Below are positions 55,019 through 63,185 of a DNA stretch of 64,000 bases, in pieces. Made by a program: the position numbers and the translations under genes. Under the pieces are notes generated by a model. That model searched no databases. It saw only the letters and a program-made list of their open reading frames with translations, and had not been told where the DNA came from. Each line of letters opens with the position of its first letter. Position 1 is the stretch's first letter. The stretch comes from Bacteroidota bacterium (GTDB lineage: Bacteria; Bacteroidota; Bacteroidia; Sphingobacteriales; Sphingobacteriaceae), in assembly GCA_013288685.1 (NCBI GenBank), contig JABDBM010000002.1, forward strand, positions 62,001 through 126,000, given 5' to 3'.

Positions 55019-56437
55019 TTAGGTAGGTCTGTTTCGCCTGGTATATAAATTATACTTCATTAATTTTTGATGTAAATATCCCCGGCGTTTCATCGCCAAA
55101 GCTAACGATGCGTCGCCAGCGGCATCGCCGTTGGAAATTTTTGAAACGGCAATTTGCTGCGAGCTGTATATTCCGGAATGCCCGCTAAAAAAATAGGCAG
55201 TGAAACATGCCACAGCAAATAACAGTGCATGCTCGCCACCAAACAATTCAATACCCATAAAGGTGCAGGCGAGCGGCGTGTTGGTAGCCCCGGCAAAAAC
55301 AGCGATAAAGCCGAGCGCGGCAAAAAGGCTTACCGGCGCATTTAATATAACAGATAAAGTATTGCCCAACGTTGCACCTATGTAAAACAAAGGCGTAACC
55401 TCGCCGCCCTTAAAACCGGTGCCAATGGTTAAAGTGGTGTAAATAGTCTTCCATAACCAGCTCCATGTATCGGCGCCACCGGGATGAAAGGCCGAGGGAA
55501 TAGTTATGGCGCCGGGATATTCTGCATCAACGCCTAAACTCAAATAATCAGGCTTACCGATAAGATATGTGAGCCCAATAATGATCACGCCTCCCGCAAC
55601 CAGGATAAGCCATTTATGCTTGAATATTTTCTGAAAAACCGCTTTAATTTCATAAACCATCCCCGCAAAAAGATAGCTTGCCAGCCCAAAAAATGCAGAA
55701 GCAGCTATAACTTTTGCCAACAGCAACAAATCAAAAGGTAACCAGGCCGACAACAAATACGGCGTTTTGGCGGCTTCAGTAATATGATAGGCCGTATGAT
55801 GTATTCCTAAAGCCGATACCGTAAAGTCAGCCACAACACTCGCAATAAGCGCAGGCAACATGGCGTCATATTGCATACTGCCAATAGTCAACACCTCCAT
55901 TGCAAATACAGCACCGGTTAAAGGTGTTCCGAAAACAGCGCCAAAGCCCGCCGCTATCCCGGCAATTAAAACCATCCGCATATCAATTGCATTCAACTTA
56001 AACCAATTGCCAAACATGCCTGCAATACTCCCGCCTATTTGCACAGCGGTCCCCTCGCGTCCGGCCGAGCCGCCAAACAGATGTGTTATTACCGTGGTCA
56101 GCAAAATAACAGGTGCCATTCGTTTGGGCACGCCTCCGCCTGGTTCATGTATTTCTTCCATTATCAGGTTATTCCCTTTTTCGGAGTTCTTGCCAACAAA
56201 TTTGTAAATAAAATGGATCAGCACACCGGCAACGGGTAGCAGAAATAAAAGCCAGGTATGGCCAAATCTGAAATGGATGGCTGCACTAAGCAGCCATAAA
56301 AAAAATGCAACCACGCTCCCTATCGTGATGGCTATCGGTAAAATCAATACGGTCCAACGGGTTACGTGCTTAAGTACGCTAAAATGTTCGGAAGAGAATA
56401 GTGTCTTTGGCATGGAAAAAGTTCTGAAAATTTTCAT
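55019..56437 (-). CDS. CLC-family antiporter, probable fluoride/proton exchanger (CLC-F type)
   Basis: 472 residues, many hydrophobic helices. CLC signatures: GGGVP (100-104), GREGT (126-130, usually GREGP, with the gating Glu128) and FKGGEVTPLFYIGA. At the position of the internal proton glutamate (E203 in ClC-ec1) the sequence reads AMEVL, with Val182 where canonical exchangers have Glu. A valine here is a published trait of the fluoride-specific CLC-F clade. The usual serine of GSGIP is also absent. Upstream is a fluoride riboswitch, so fluoride export is the strongest interpretation. The ATG at 56437 is fixed by the riboswitch leader. Confidence 0.88.
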   Translation of the reverse strand: MKIFRTFSMPKTLFSSEHFSVLKHVTRWTVLILPIAITIGSVVAFFLWLLSAAIHFRFGHTWLLFLLPVAGVLIHFIYKFVGKNSEKGNNLIMEEIHEPGGGVPKRMAPVILLTTVITHLFGGSAGREGTAVQIGGSIAGMFGNWFKLNAIDMRMVLIAGIAAGFGAVFGTPLTGAVFAMEVLTIGSMQYDAMLPALIASVVADFTVSALGIHHTAYHITEAAKTPYLLSAWLPFDLLLLAKVIAASAFFGLASYLFAGMVYEIKAVFQKIFKHKWLILVAGGVIIIGLTYLIGKPDYLSLGVDAEYPGAITIPSAFHPGGADTWSWLWKTIYTTLTIGTGFKGGEVTPLFYIGATLGNTLSVILNAPVSLFAALGFIAVFAGATNTPLACTFMGIELFGGEHALLFAVACFTAYFFSGHSGIYSSQQIAVSKISNGDAAGDASLALAMKRRGYLHQKLMKYNLYTRRNRPT

Positions 56438-56533
56438 CTACAAACTATTGGGGCCACAATAATTGCAGCAAAGTTTGTAGGCGCCATCAGCATTATGCGG
56501 TTTGTTAAATTAACGGGAAGACACCATTTCCTG
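56438..56533 (-). promoter_or_regulatory. Fluoride (crcB-motif) riboswitch with translational expression platform
   Basis: Read on the minus strand, the aptamer runs from 56531 to about 56477. Its parts in order are GGAAATGG, TTCC, GTTAA, ACAAACCGC, ATGCTGATG and GCGCCTAC. The GCTGATG-x-CCTAC end is the most conserved part of the crcB motif. Pairings fit: GGAA with TTCC, GGTGTC with GGCGCC, and the small hairpin GCA-TAA-TGC. Then CTACAAACT (56480-56472) is repeated inverted as AGTTTGTAG (56446-56438), immediately before the ATG at 56437. That pairing would hide the start site when the aptamer is empty. Confidence 0.9.
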
Positions 56534-56536
56534 ACG

Positions 56537-56568
56537 TAAAAGTAGATATTTTTAAATTAAATCACAAA
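56537..56568 (-). promoter_or_regulatory. Bacteroidota-type promoter of the fluoride riboswitch transcript
   Basis: On the minus strand TTTG (56568-56565), a 20-base spacer, then TACTTTTA (56544-56537; 7 of 8 to TAnnTTTG). The expected start, about six bases on, falls at the first G of the aptamer (56531), so the leader would begin with the riboswitch itself. Confidence 0.6.
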
Positions 56569-56674
56569 TTTTCAATTTTTGGCAGGAAATGTTTTACGAT
56601 AAAATCAAACTTTCCATTTATTGGTATGTTCAATAAAAATCTATCTTAAAAACAACACAGGTTATTGCAAAAAA

Positions 56675-58117
56675 ATGATTAATTATCTGATACGTAAGAT
56701 ACAACCCGGCGTTAAATTTGTAGTGAAGCAAATCACAAGTCTTTTGCTCTTATTGTTACTTGCTCCGCTTCCGCTACTCGCTTTTCAACAGCCGTTACCA
56801 GGTCAACAAATTAATAAAGACACTACGGTAAAACCGCCGGCAAAGCCGGATTATTTTGCCAGCAGGAAAAAGTTTGGCCGCTCGGCCCTGTTATTGGGCG
56901 TTGCTGAACTTACACCATGGACATTCGACCGGTTTATTGGAGGCGCTTATGATTATAAAGTGGACTTCGGGACAATAAAACACAATATAAATCTCAGAAA
57001 CTGGGCATTTGACAACGATCCCTTTGTAACCAACCAATTTGCACACCCCTTTCACGGCAGCACTTATTTTAACGCATTCAGGGCTAATGGTTATACTTTT
57101 TGGCAATCGGTACCGGCGCCTTTTGTGGGAAGTTACATCTGGGAGACACTGTCTGAGCGACAATCGCCCGCGCCGAACGATTTCATCAATACCAGCTTTG
57201 GCGGGGTTATATTAGGCGAAATGACGTTTCGCTTATCCACAAGGATTGTGAACAATCAAAGCAGGGGCTTTAAGCGCCAGGCTGCCGAAGCCGTGGCGTT
57301 ACTAATTGATCCGATGAATGGTCTCAATCGTATTATAAACGGGAAATGGGGCAAAGTGACACCTAACTCAAGCGAGCACGATTCATCGAAGGTATATGGC
57401 GAAATTGACATCGGCATGCGCCGGATCAACGGCTACAACAAAGCGGGTAACCTGGGATGGTACGGACATGCCAAATTACTATACGGCACGCCTGATGAAA
57501 ACTACCGGGTACCGTTTAGCAATATTGCTATCAACGCCGAGTTTGGTAAAGACGACAGTACGGCAGTTAACGTAGTAAGTGCTTATGGTTCACTGGCGGG
57601 CTGGGAAGTTACGTCGACGGACAAGGTAGAGCAGGTGGCAGTTCTGTCGGCCAATTACGATTATATACATAACCAGCAGTTTTTTTATGGCGGTCAGAGC
57701 ATAAAAATAAATCTGTACTCAGAATATGATCTCGCTAAAAAGATCAAGATCAACACCGTTATAAGTGCCGGGCCAATCATATTAGGCGCTGCTCCGGATA
57801 TTTACCGCTATCACGGACGCGATTATGACTACGGCAGCGGCGCATCAGCAAGCGTATCGGCCGGTATAAAGTTCGACGACCGACTGTCCTATACTATTCA
57901 CTATGGTACCGGTTGGCTCGGATCACTTAACGGCTATGCCTCCCATTATTTCATACATACAGTTTCCAGCGAGATTAGCGCCAAAATTATAGATGGCTTT
58001 TCGCTTGCCGGCGAACCCGGATATTTCAGCTTGAGCAGTTACTATAAAAACCATCCGGAACTCCATAAGAACTATCCTTATTTAAGGCTTTCAGCGAGGT
58101 ATAGTGTGAATTTTTAA
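56675..58117 (+). CDS. DUF3943 domain outer-membrane-associated protein
   Basis: 480 residues from the ATG at 56675; the longer frame starts with a TTG at 56621 and adds 18 residues. A signal peptide ends PLLAFQQ near residue 39 (long, with a poly-leucine core). DUF3943 features: SFGGVILGEMTFRLSTRIV, then AAEAVALLIDPMNGLNRIINGKW, followed by alternating beta strands that suggest a barrel, ending with the aromatic SVNF. Function unknown; probably outer membrane. It is divergent from the CLC-F gene and shares its upstream region, though not obviously its fluoride control. Confidence 0.82.
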   Translation: MINYLIRKIQPGVKFVVKQITSLLLLLLLAPLPLLAFQQPLPGQQINKDTTVKPPAKPDYFASRKKFGRSALLLGVAELTPWTFDRFIGGAYDYKVDFGTIKHNINLRNWAFDNDPFVTNQFAHPFHGSTYFNAFRANGYTFWQSVPAPFVGSYIWETLSERQSPAPNDFINTSFGGVILGEMTFRLSTRIVNNQSRGFKRQAAEAVALLIDPMNGLNRIINGKWGKVTPNSSEHDSSKVYGEIDIGMRRINGYNKAGNLGWYGHAKLLYGTPDENYRVPFSNIAINAEFGKDDSTAVNVVSAYGSLAGWEVTSTDKVEQVAVLSANYDYIHNQQFFYGGQSIKINLYSEYDLAKKIKINTVISAGPIILGAAPDIYRYHGRDYDYGSGASASVSAGIKFDDRLSYTIHYGTGWLGSLNGYASHYFIHTVSSEISAKIIDGFSLAGEPGYFSLSSYYKNHPELHKNYPYLRLSARYSVNF

Positions 58118-58205
58118 CGGGAAGAAATGATGCAATGTAATTTTTCCGTTTCAAACGCATCCACCGATAAAATTTCATCATATTTAAAAGCTAATAATTT
58201 GCTTA

Positions 58206-61016
58206 ATGAAGAAATTTTTACTTCCCCTACTCGCCTTATTCAGTTTTTTTTTCGCATCTGCCCAAAAAAATGTTAAAAAGCCGCTCGACCACTCGGTTTA
58301 TGATGGCTGGCAGGCCATAGCCAACCAGCACATCAGCAGCGATGGCAATTGGGTGCTTTATGTGGTAAAACCGCAGGAAGGAGATGCTGATCTTTTTGTA
58401 AAGGATATTAAAAACAGCCGTCAGGTTAAAGTTGCGCGCGCTGATACCGGCCGAATTACTTCCGATTCGAAATATGCAGTGGTATTGATCAAACCTTTTT
58501 TTAAGGATACCCGCCTGGCTAAAATAAAAAAGAAGAAACAAAGCGAGTATCCAAAAGACTCTTTAGCAATAATAACACTGGATAAAAATCTGGTGGAAAA
58601 ATTCCCTTACGTGCGCTCGTTTAAAATGGCCGAAAAGGCGTCCGTAGTGGCGTATTTATCGCCTTCAGATACCATCAGGAAACCTGCGGCATCAGATACG
58701 TCAAAAAAAGCCATTGCCACCACGGTTGCGCCACCAGTACGTGAAGGCGCCGAACTTACAGTGCGTCAATTGTTAACCGGCGCAGCACGATCTTTTGACT
58801 ATGTAACCGAATATCAGTTAAGCAAAAATGGCAAGTGGCTGGCTTTTTCGGTAACCGGGCCTAAGAAATCAAAAACTGTTAAATCGGGTTTATTTGTTTA
58901 TGATATTGAGGGTGATAGCTTAAAAATGGTAAGCACCGGGCGGGGAAACTACCGTAACCTGATATTTGATGATGCAGGCATGCAGCTGGCTTTTACCGCC
59001 GAAAAGAATCCGGAAAAGGCTTTGGTAAAACCGTTTAAGCTTTACTATTACACTGCCGAAAAGGATAGTGCCGATATTATTGCTGCACCAAACTCAACCG
59101 GAATGCCCAAAAACTGGGCCGTTAGCGGTGACGGACGGGTGTACTTTAGCAAAAACGGAAGCAATTTATTTTTCGGCACCGCCCCAATCCCAAAGCCGAT
59201 AGATACTACGATTGTTGATTTTGAAGTAGCGAAACTGGATATCTGGAATTATAAAGACGACTACTTGCAACCCGAACAACTAAAAAACCTACAGCGCGAC
59301 TTGAAACGCAGCTATCTGGCCATTATCCACCCGGCAGATGCCGGCAACAAATTGGTTCAACTTGGCGATCCTGATATCCGCGACATTATGGTGCCTGATA
59401 ACAACAACGGGGATTTCGTATTGGGTATATCAGACACCGGCGCCCGGGTACAATCGCAATGGGAAGGTGGATCGAACAAAGAAGCCTTTTTAATTAATAC
59501 AAAAACCGGCGGGCGGACGCGTATCAATAACCGTTTAAAGGCCAGCTACAGCATTTCGCCGGGTGGTAATTACGTGGTTTGGTTTGATGCAAAAGACCAG
59601 AATTTCTATAGCTACGCTATCACCACAGGCAAAAAGATAAATTTAACCGGCACTACGGGCGTAAAAATGGGTGATGAACAAAATGACGTACCTGATGACC
59701 CTGCTGATTACGGAATTGCCGGGTGGGAACAGAATGATAAAACCATATTATTGTACGACCGTTACGACATTTGGAGCATCGACCCGGCGACTGGTAAAGC
59801 CGTAAATTTCACTAATGGCATAGGTCGAAAGGAAAAAATCATTTTCCGCTACCAAAACACAGATCCCGATCAAAAATTTATCCCGTCGCAAAAAGTGCTT
59901 TGGCTAATCGCTCAAAACGACGAGAACAAACAATGGGGTTATTACAAAAAAGCATTGGGAAGCATAACGCCTCCCGAGAAAGTAGTAATGGCGCCAATAG
60001 GTTACAGTGCACTGATAAAAGCAAAGAATGCTGATAATTTTATCTACACCAAATTCAGCTATCAGCAGTCGCCGGATATTTATGTATCCACCGATTTTAA
60101 AAACGAGACTAAATTAAGCGCCATTAACCCGCAACAGGCCCAATACAACTGGGGCACTGCCGAATTGGTGCAATGGACAACACCAAAAGGCTACCATTCA
60201 AAAGGAATATTGTATAAGCCGGAAGATTTTGACCCGACTAAAAAATACCCGATGGTAGTTTATTTTTATGAAAAGCTATCCGAGGGTTTGTATAGCTATG
60301 TGCCGCCGGCTCCTACCCCATCACGTTTACCCATTTCGTTTTTTGTGAGTAATGGTTATTTAGTTTTTGCGCCGGATATTAGTTATGAAACCGGGCACCC
60401 TGGTGCCTCCGCAGTAGAGTTCGTTAATTCGGGCGTTGAAACACTGAAGAAAAACGCCTGGGTAGATGGTGCGCATATTGGCATACAGGGCCAAAGCTGG
60501 GGCGGCTACCAGGTGGCGTATTTAATTACCCAAACCAATATGTATGCAGCAGCCTGGGCGGGGGCACCAGTTGCCAACATGACCTCGGCTTACGGAGGTA
60601 TTCGTTGGGAATCGGGCGTAAACAGGCAGTTTCAATACGAAAAAACGCAAAGCCGCATAGGTGCTACGCTGTGGGAAAAGCCTGATTTGTACATAGAAAA
60701 CTCGCCGCTTTTTCATTTACCGAAAGTAAAAACACCCGTGATGATTATGAGCAATGATGCTGATGGGGCCGTACCATGGTACCAGGGCATTGAGATGTTT
60801 ACAGCCCTGCGCCGCTTGGGCAAGCCTGTTTGGTTACTGGAATATAATGGCGAAGCTCATAACCTGGTACTGCGCCAAAACCGTAAGGACATATCTATCC
60901 GTGAGCAGCAGTTTTTCGATCATTTTTTGAAAGGAGCGCAAATGCCTGTTTGGATGGATAAAGGCGTGCCTGCTGTGGATAAAGGTAAGGATTGGGGATT
61001 TGAATTAGAGAAGTAG
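58206..61016 (+). CDS. S9 family peptidase (prolyl oligopeptidase type), exported
   Basis: 936 residues. Signal peptide ends FASAQ (residue 20). A long beta-propeller (about 30-640, with WD-like repeats) precedes the alpha/beta hydrolase domain. The catalytic triad is visible: Ser764 in GQSWGGYQ, Asp853 in NDADGAVPW and His885 in NGEAHNL. This matches dipeptidyl-peptidase/acylaminoacyl-peptidase relatives, larger than the usual 650-750 residues because of the extended propeller. It degrades peptides in the periplasm. Monocistronic, followed by a 24-bp inverted repeat. Confidence 0.92.
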   Translation: MKKFLLPLLALFSFFFASAQKNVKKPLDHSVYDGWQAIANQHISSDGNWVLYVVKPQEGDADLFVKDIKNSRQVKVARADTGRITSDSKYAVVLIKPFFKDTRLAKIKKKKQSEYPKDSLAIITLDKNLVEKFPYVRSFKMAEKASVVAYLSPSDTIRKPAASDTSKKAIATTVAPPVREGAELTVRQLLTGAARSFDYVTEYQLSKNGKWLAFSVTGPKKSKTVKSGLFVYDIEGDSLKMVSTGRGNYRNLIFDDAGMQLAFTAEKNPEKALVKPFKLYYYTAEKDSADIIAAPNSTGMPKNWAVSGDGRVYFSKNGSNLFFGTAPIPKPIDTTIVDFEVAKLDIWNYKDDYLQPEQLKNLQRDLKRSYLAIIHPADAGNKLVQLGDPDIRDIMVPDNNNGDFVLGISDTGARVQSQWEGGSNKEAFLINTKTGGRTRINNRLKASYSISPGGNYVVWFDAKDQNFYSYAITTGKKINLTGTTGVKMGDEQNDVPDDPADYGIAGWEQNDKTILLYDRYDIWSIDPATGKAVNFTNGIGRKEKIIFRYQNTDPDQKFIPSQKVLWLIAQNDENKQWGYYKKALGSITPPEKVVMAPIGYSALIKAKNADNFIYTKFSYQQSPDIYVSTDFKNETKLSAINPQQAQYNWGTAELVQWTTPKGYHSKGILYKPEDFDPTKKYPMVVYFYEKLSEGLYSYVPPAPTPSRLPISFFVSNGYLVFAPDISYETGHPGASAVEFVNSGVETLKKNAWVDGAHIGIQGQSWGGYQVAYLITQTNMYAAAWAGAPVANMTSAYGGIRWESGVNRQFQYEKTQSRIGATLWEKPDLYIENSPLFHLPKVKTPVMIMSNDADGAVPWYQGIEMFTALRRLGKPVWLLEYNGEAHNLVLRQNRKDISIREQQFFDHFLKGAQMPVWMDKGVPAVDKGKDWGFELEK

Positions 61017-61023
61017 CGTCGCA

Positions 61024-61081
61024 GGTGATTGATTCAAATATAATATTATCATTCGGAAATATTATATTTAAATCAATCACC
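61024..61081. repeat. 24-bp inverted repeat after the S9 peptidase gene
   Basis: The arms 61024-61047 (starting GGTGATTGATTC) and 61058-61081 (ending AATCAATCACC) match in inverted orientation over 24 bp with one mismatch, around a 10-base spacer. It begins eight bases after the stop codon. It will fold strongly as RNA, but no U-tract follows. Confidence 0.7.
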
Positions 61082-61142
61082 AAACCAATCAATAAAGGCA
61101 AAACTAATACCGTAAAGGACTTTCAAGATTTCTGAAAACTGC

Positions 61143-61322
61143 TTAAATCAAAAAAATATCTTCACCCAATTTAACGCGTGGATCAAATTTGGCGGCTACA
61201 CCCGCTGTGCGCCATGGATTGATGCCCATTATAGCCAAAGTAAATTAGGCCGCTAACGTCTTATCAAACTGCATGGCATCGGTATTGTACGTTTCATGAG
61301 GTAGGTTTGTATGTAAGCGAAA
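61143..61322 (-). other. Possible decayed gene remnant
   Basis: One minus-strand frame keeps a protein-like sequence for about 59 codons with a single internal stop: HETYNTDAMQFDKTLAA, stop, then INPWRTAGVAAKFDPRVK to GEDIFLI-stop. There is no start codon, and a stop lies just before it. The second half could be the C-terminus of an outer-membrane or enzyme domain, but I cannot name it. Chance is possible at this length. Confidence 0.25.
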
Positions 61323-61429
61323 TTATTTTTCACCAAACCCTTATTATTCATATTATTTTATATTATTTTTAGTGAGCCAATTATTTATAGTTAATAAATC
61401 AATACTTATAACCATCACTAAAATTAAAT

Positions 61430-62734
61430 ATGAAAACCTTTTTCCTTATTTTTTCATTAGCCGCTCTGTTATGTATAAAAACCTGTTTTGCCCAAAACTT
61501 TTACGAGGTTAAATGGACCGGCGATAAAATGGTTAAATACACAGGCTTTTTAATTTATAACAGCGATAACGATGCCCTTATGCGCGTGGGTTACACCGCA
61601 GACGGCGTTTACAGAGTGGCCGAATATAAAGTAAATTCCAAACACTTCACCTCACAGGATGGCACCAACTATTATATGATGGAGGGAAAAGACGCCCGTT
61701 TAGTGTATGGCGCAGCGGCCCACTCCTATTCTGCCGATAAATTTCTATTTGCTGATCTGGATGCTACACACCATTTTAAAAATCTGTTTACTTACGATGA
61801 AAACGACCTGAAGAAAAGCAATTTAGCTGATTTGATGAAACATGCCACCTGGCGAAAGCTTGATCCTAAGGTTGATTTTAACCAAACCTATATCCATGAG
61901 TTTTATGGCACCAACGAACATAACTATACTGCACTGCTCAGTTTGGTAAATACGCCAAAGGATTATTCAACCAGCAACGCTAAATTATATTTGGTAGTGG
62001 TAGCCAATACGCTTGATAACAGTATAGGAACCGGCTGCGAGGTTGACCGGCGAAAATTAGTGAATGAAATGCACAGCATTGCCAGCGCCTTAAACATTGG
62101 CATTGAAGAGCATATAATATACGGTTCTGATTTTAGCAGTGCCAATGTACTAAATACAATTGAGGCTATGCACCCATCGGCTGACGATATTGTGCTGTTT
62201 TTTTACCGCGGACATGGCTTCCGTTGGAATAATCAAAAAAGTTCCTGGCCGTCAATGTCAACCCGGATATCCTCGTATGATCCTTTTACCTATGTTAGTT
62301 TAGATGATGTTTACGCTAAAATTATAGCAAAAGGCGCCAGGCTCAATATGGTTTTTGGTGATTTATGCAACAGCGATGTAGGGATAGACAAGCCGGAAGT
62401 TACCAACCAGGGCACCAATTCCCTGCAATCAAACTTCTATCCCGATGCTGATAAGTTGAAGAAATTATTTCTGCGCTCGAAAGGTAATTTAATGTCGGTT
62501 GCGGCAAGCCCGGGCGAAGTTTCATGGACAAGCGCTTATGACGGGGGCTTTTTTACTTCCAGCTTTTTTGAATCGTTACATGCCGAAATCGGAACGCTTT
62601 CGGGTTCAGGGAGTTGGAAAAACATCCTGATATCAACTATTAACAAAGCCAAATACAAATCGCAGTTTGCGTGCAACACCTGTTCGGTACAGAATGGAGA
62701 ATATTATGTATCGGCAGATTTAGACAATCAATGA
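61430..62734 (+). CDS. Secreted caspase-like (peptidase C14 fold) protein with a novel N-terminal domain
   Basis: 434 residues. Signal peptide ends KTCFAQ (residue 22). Residues 23-180 form a domain I do not recognise. From about 185 the caspase-like fold is clear: VVVANTLDNSIGTGCEVDRRKL, then FFYRGHGF with the catalytic His262 and MVFGDLCNS with the catalytic Cys313. Both dyad residues are present, so it is probably an active cysteine protease. Other cysteines (Cys203, Cys415, Cys418) could form disulfides in the periplasm. Its stop overlaps the start of a small lipoprotein gene by four bases, so they are coupled. Confidence 0.85.
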   Translation: MKTFFLIFSLAALLCIKTCFAQNFYEVKWTGDKMVKYTGFLIYNSDNDALMRVGYTADGVYRVAEYKVNSKHFTSQDGTNYYMMEGKDARLVYGAAAHSYSADKFLFADLDATHHFKNLFTYDENDLKKSNLADLMKHATWRKLDPKVDFNQTYIHEFYGTNEHNYTALLSLVNTPKDYSTSNAKLYLVVVANTLDNSIGTGCEVDRRKLVNEMHSIASALNIGIEEHIIYGSDFSSANVLNTIEAMHPSADDIVLFFYRGHGFRWNNQKSSWPSMSTRISSYDPFTYVSLDDVYAKIIAKGARLNMVFGDLCNSDVGIDKPEVTNQGTNSLQSNFYPDADKLKKLFLRSKGNLMSVAASPGEVSWTSAYDGGFFTSSFFESLHAEIGTLSGSGSWKNILISTINKAKYKSQFACNTCSVQNGEYYVSADLDNQ

Positions 62735-63183
62735 AAAGGCACAGCAGGTATGTGATGATATTGGGTTTAACGCTGCTTGGTTGTAGTTCGTTAAAAAACG
62801 GTGACGAAAAAAAAAGCAGCGTAATTTTATACAAAATTTCGGGCATGCCCGTTAGGGCTTTAAACTACAAGCCAAATACGCAGTATATTGATGACTACGA
62901 AGTACTAAACACCTATGCAGTAGGCGATAACGCTTCGGTTGGATTGAACAAAATCCTGTCGGCAGATTCATTAACGATAAAAGATATTCACCGGAGCTGC
63001 GATTTTTTTCCGGCTTATGCGTTAAAGTGGGTATCAGGTAAAGTAATATTAATCAGTTTATTGCCCTGTGCAAAAATACAGCGGATTAATAAACCAGCGG
63101 ATGGATTATTAGCGGTAGACGATATAAAACCACACAGTCAATTGGAAAATTGGGTGTTAAAAGTGGCCTCCGCCACTAAATAG
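62731..63183 (+). CDS. Small lipoprotein coupled to the caspase-like gene
   Basis: 150 residues from the ATG at 62731, which overlaps the upstream stop (ATGA). An in-frame ATG at 62671 lies inside the caspase-like gene and is rejected. The lipobox is LTLLGCSS, so it is lipid-anchored. The rest (about 130 residues) is beta-rich with no motif I know; two cysteines (CDFF, LPCAK) could pair. Tight coupling suggests it works with the caspase-like protein as a membrane anchor, inhibitor or substrate. Function unknown. Confidence 0.8.
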   Translation: MKRHSRYVMILGLTLLGCSSLKNGDEKKSSVILYKISGMPVRALNYKPNTQYIDDYEVLNTYAVGDNASVGLNKILSADSLTIKDIHRSCDFFPAYALKWVSGKVILISLLPCAKIQRINKPADGLLAVDDIKPHSQLENWVLKVASATK

Positions 63184-63185
63184 TA

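Larger units (their letters stand above)
61017..61429. other. Intergenic region with long hairpin and possible gene remnant
   Basis: 413 bases. It holds the 61024-61081 inverted repeat, a coding-like stretch on the minus strand at 61143-61322, and an AT-rich segment before the next start. No complete gene was found. Confidence 0.5.
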
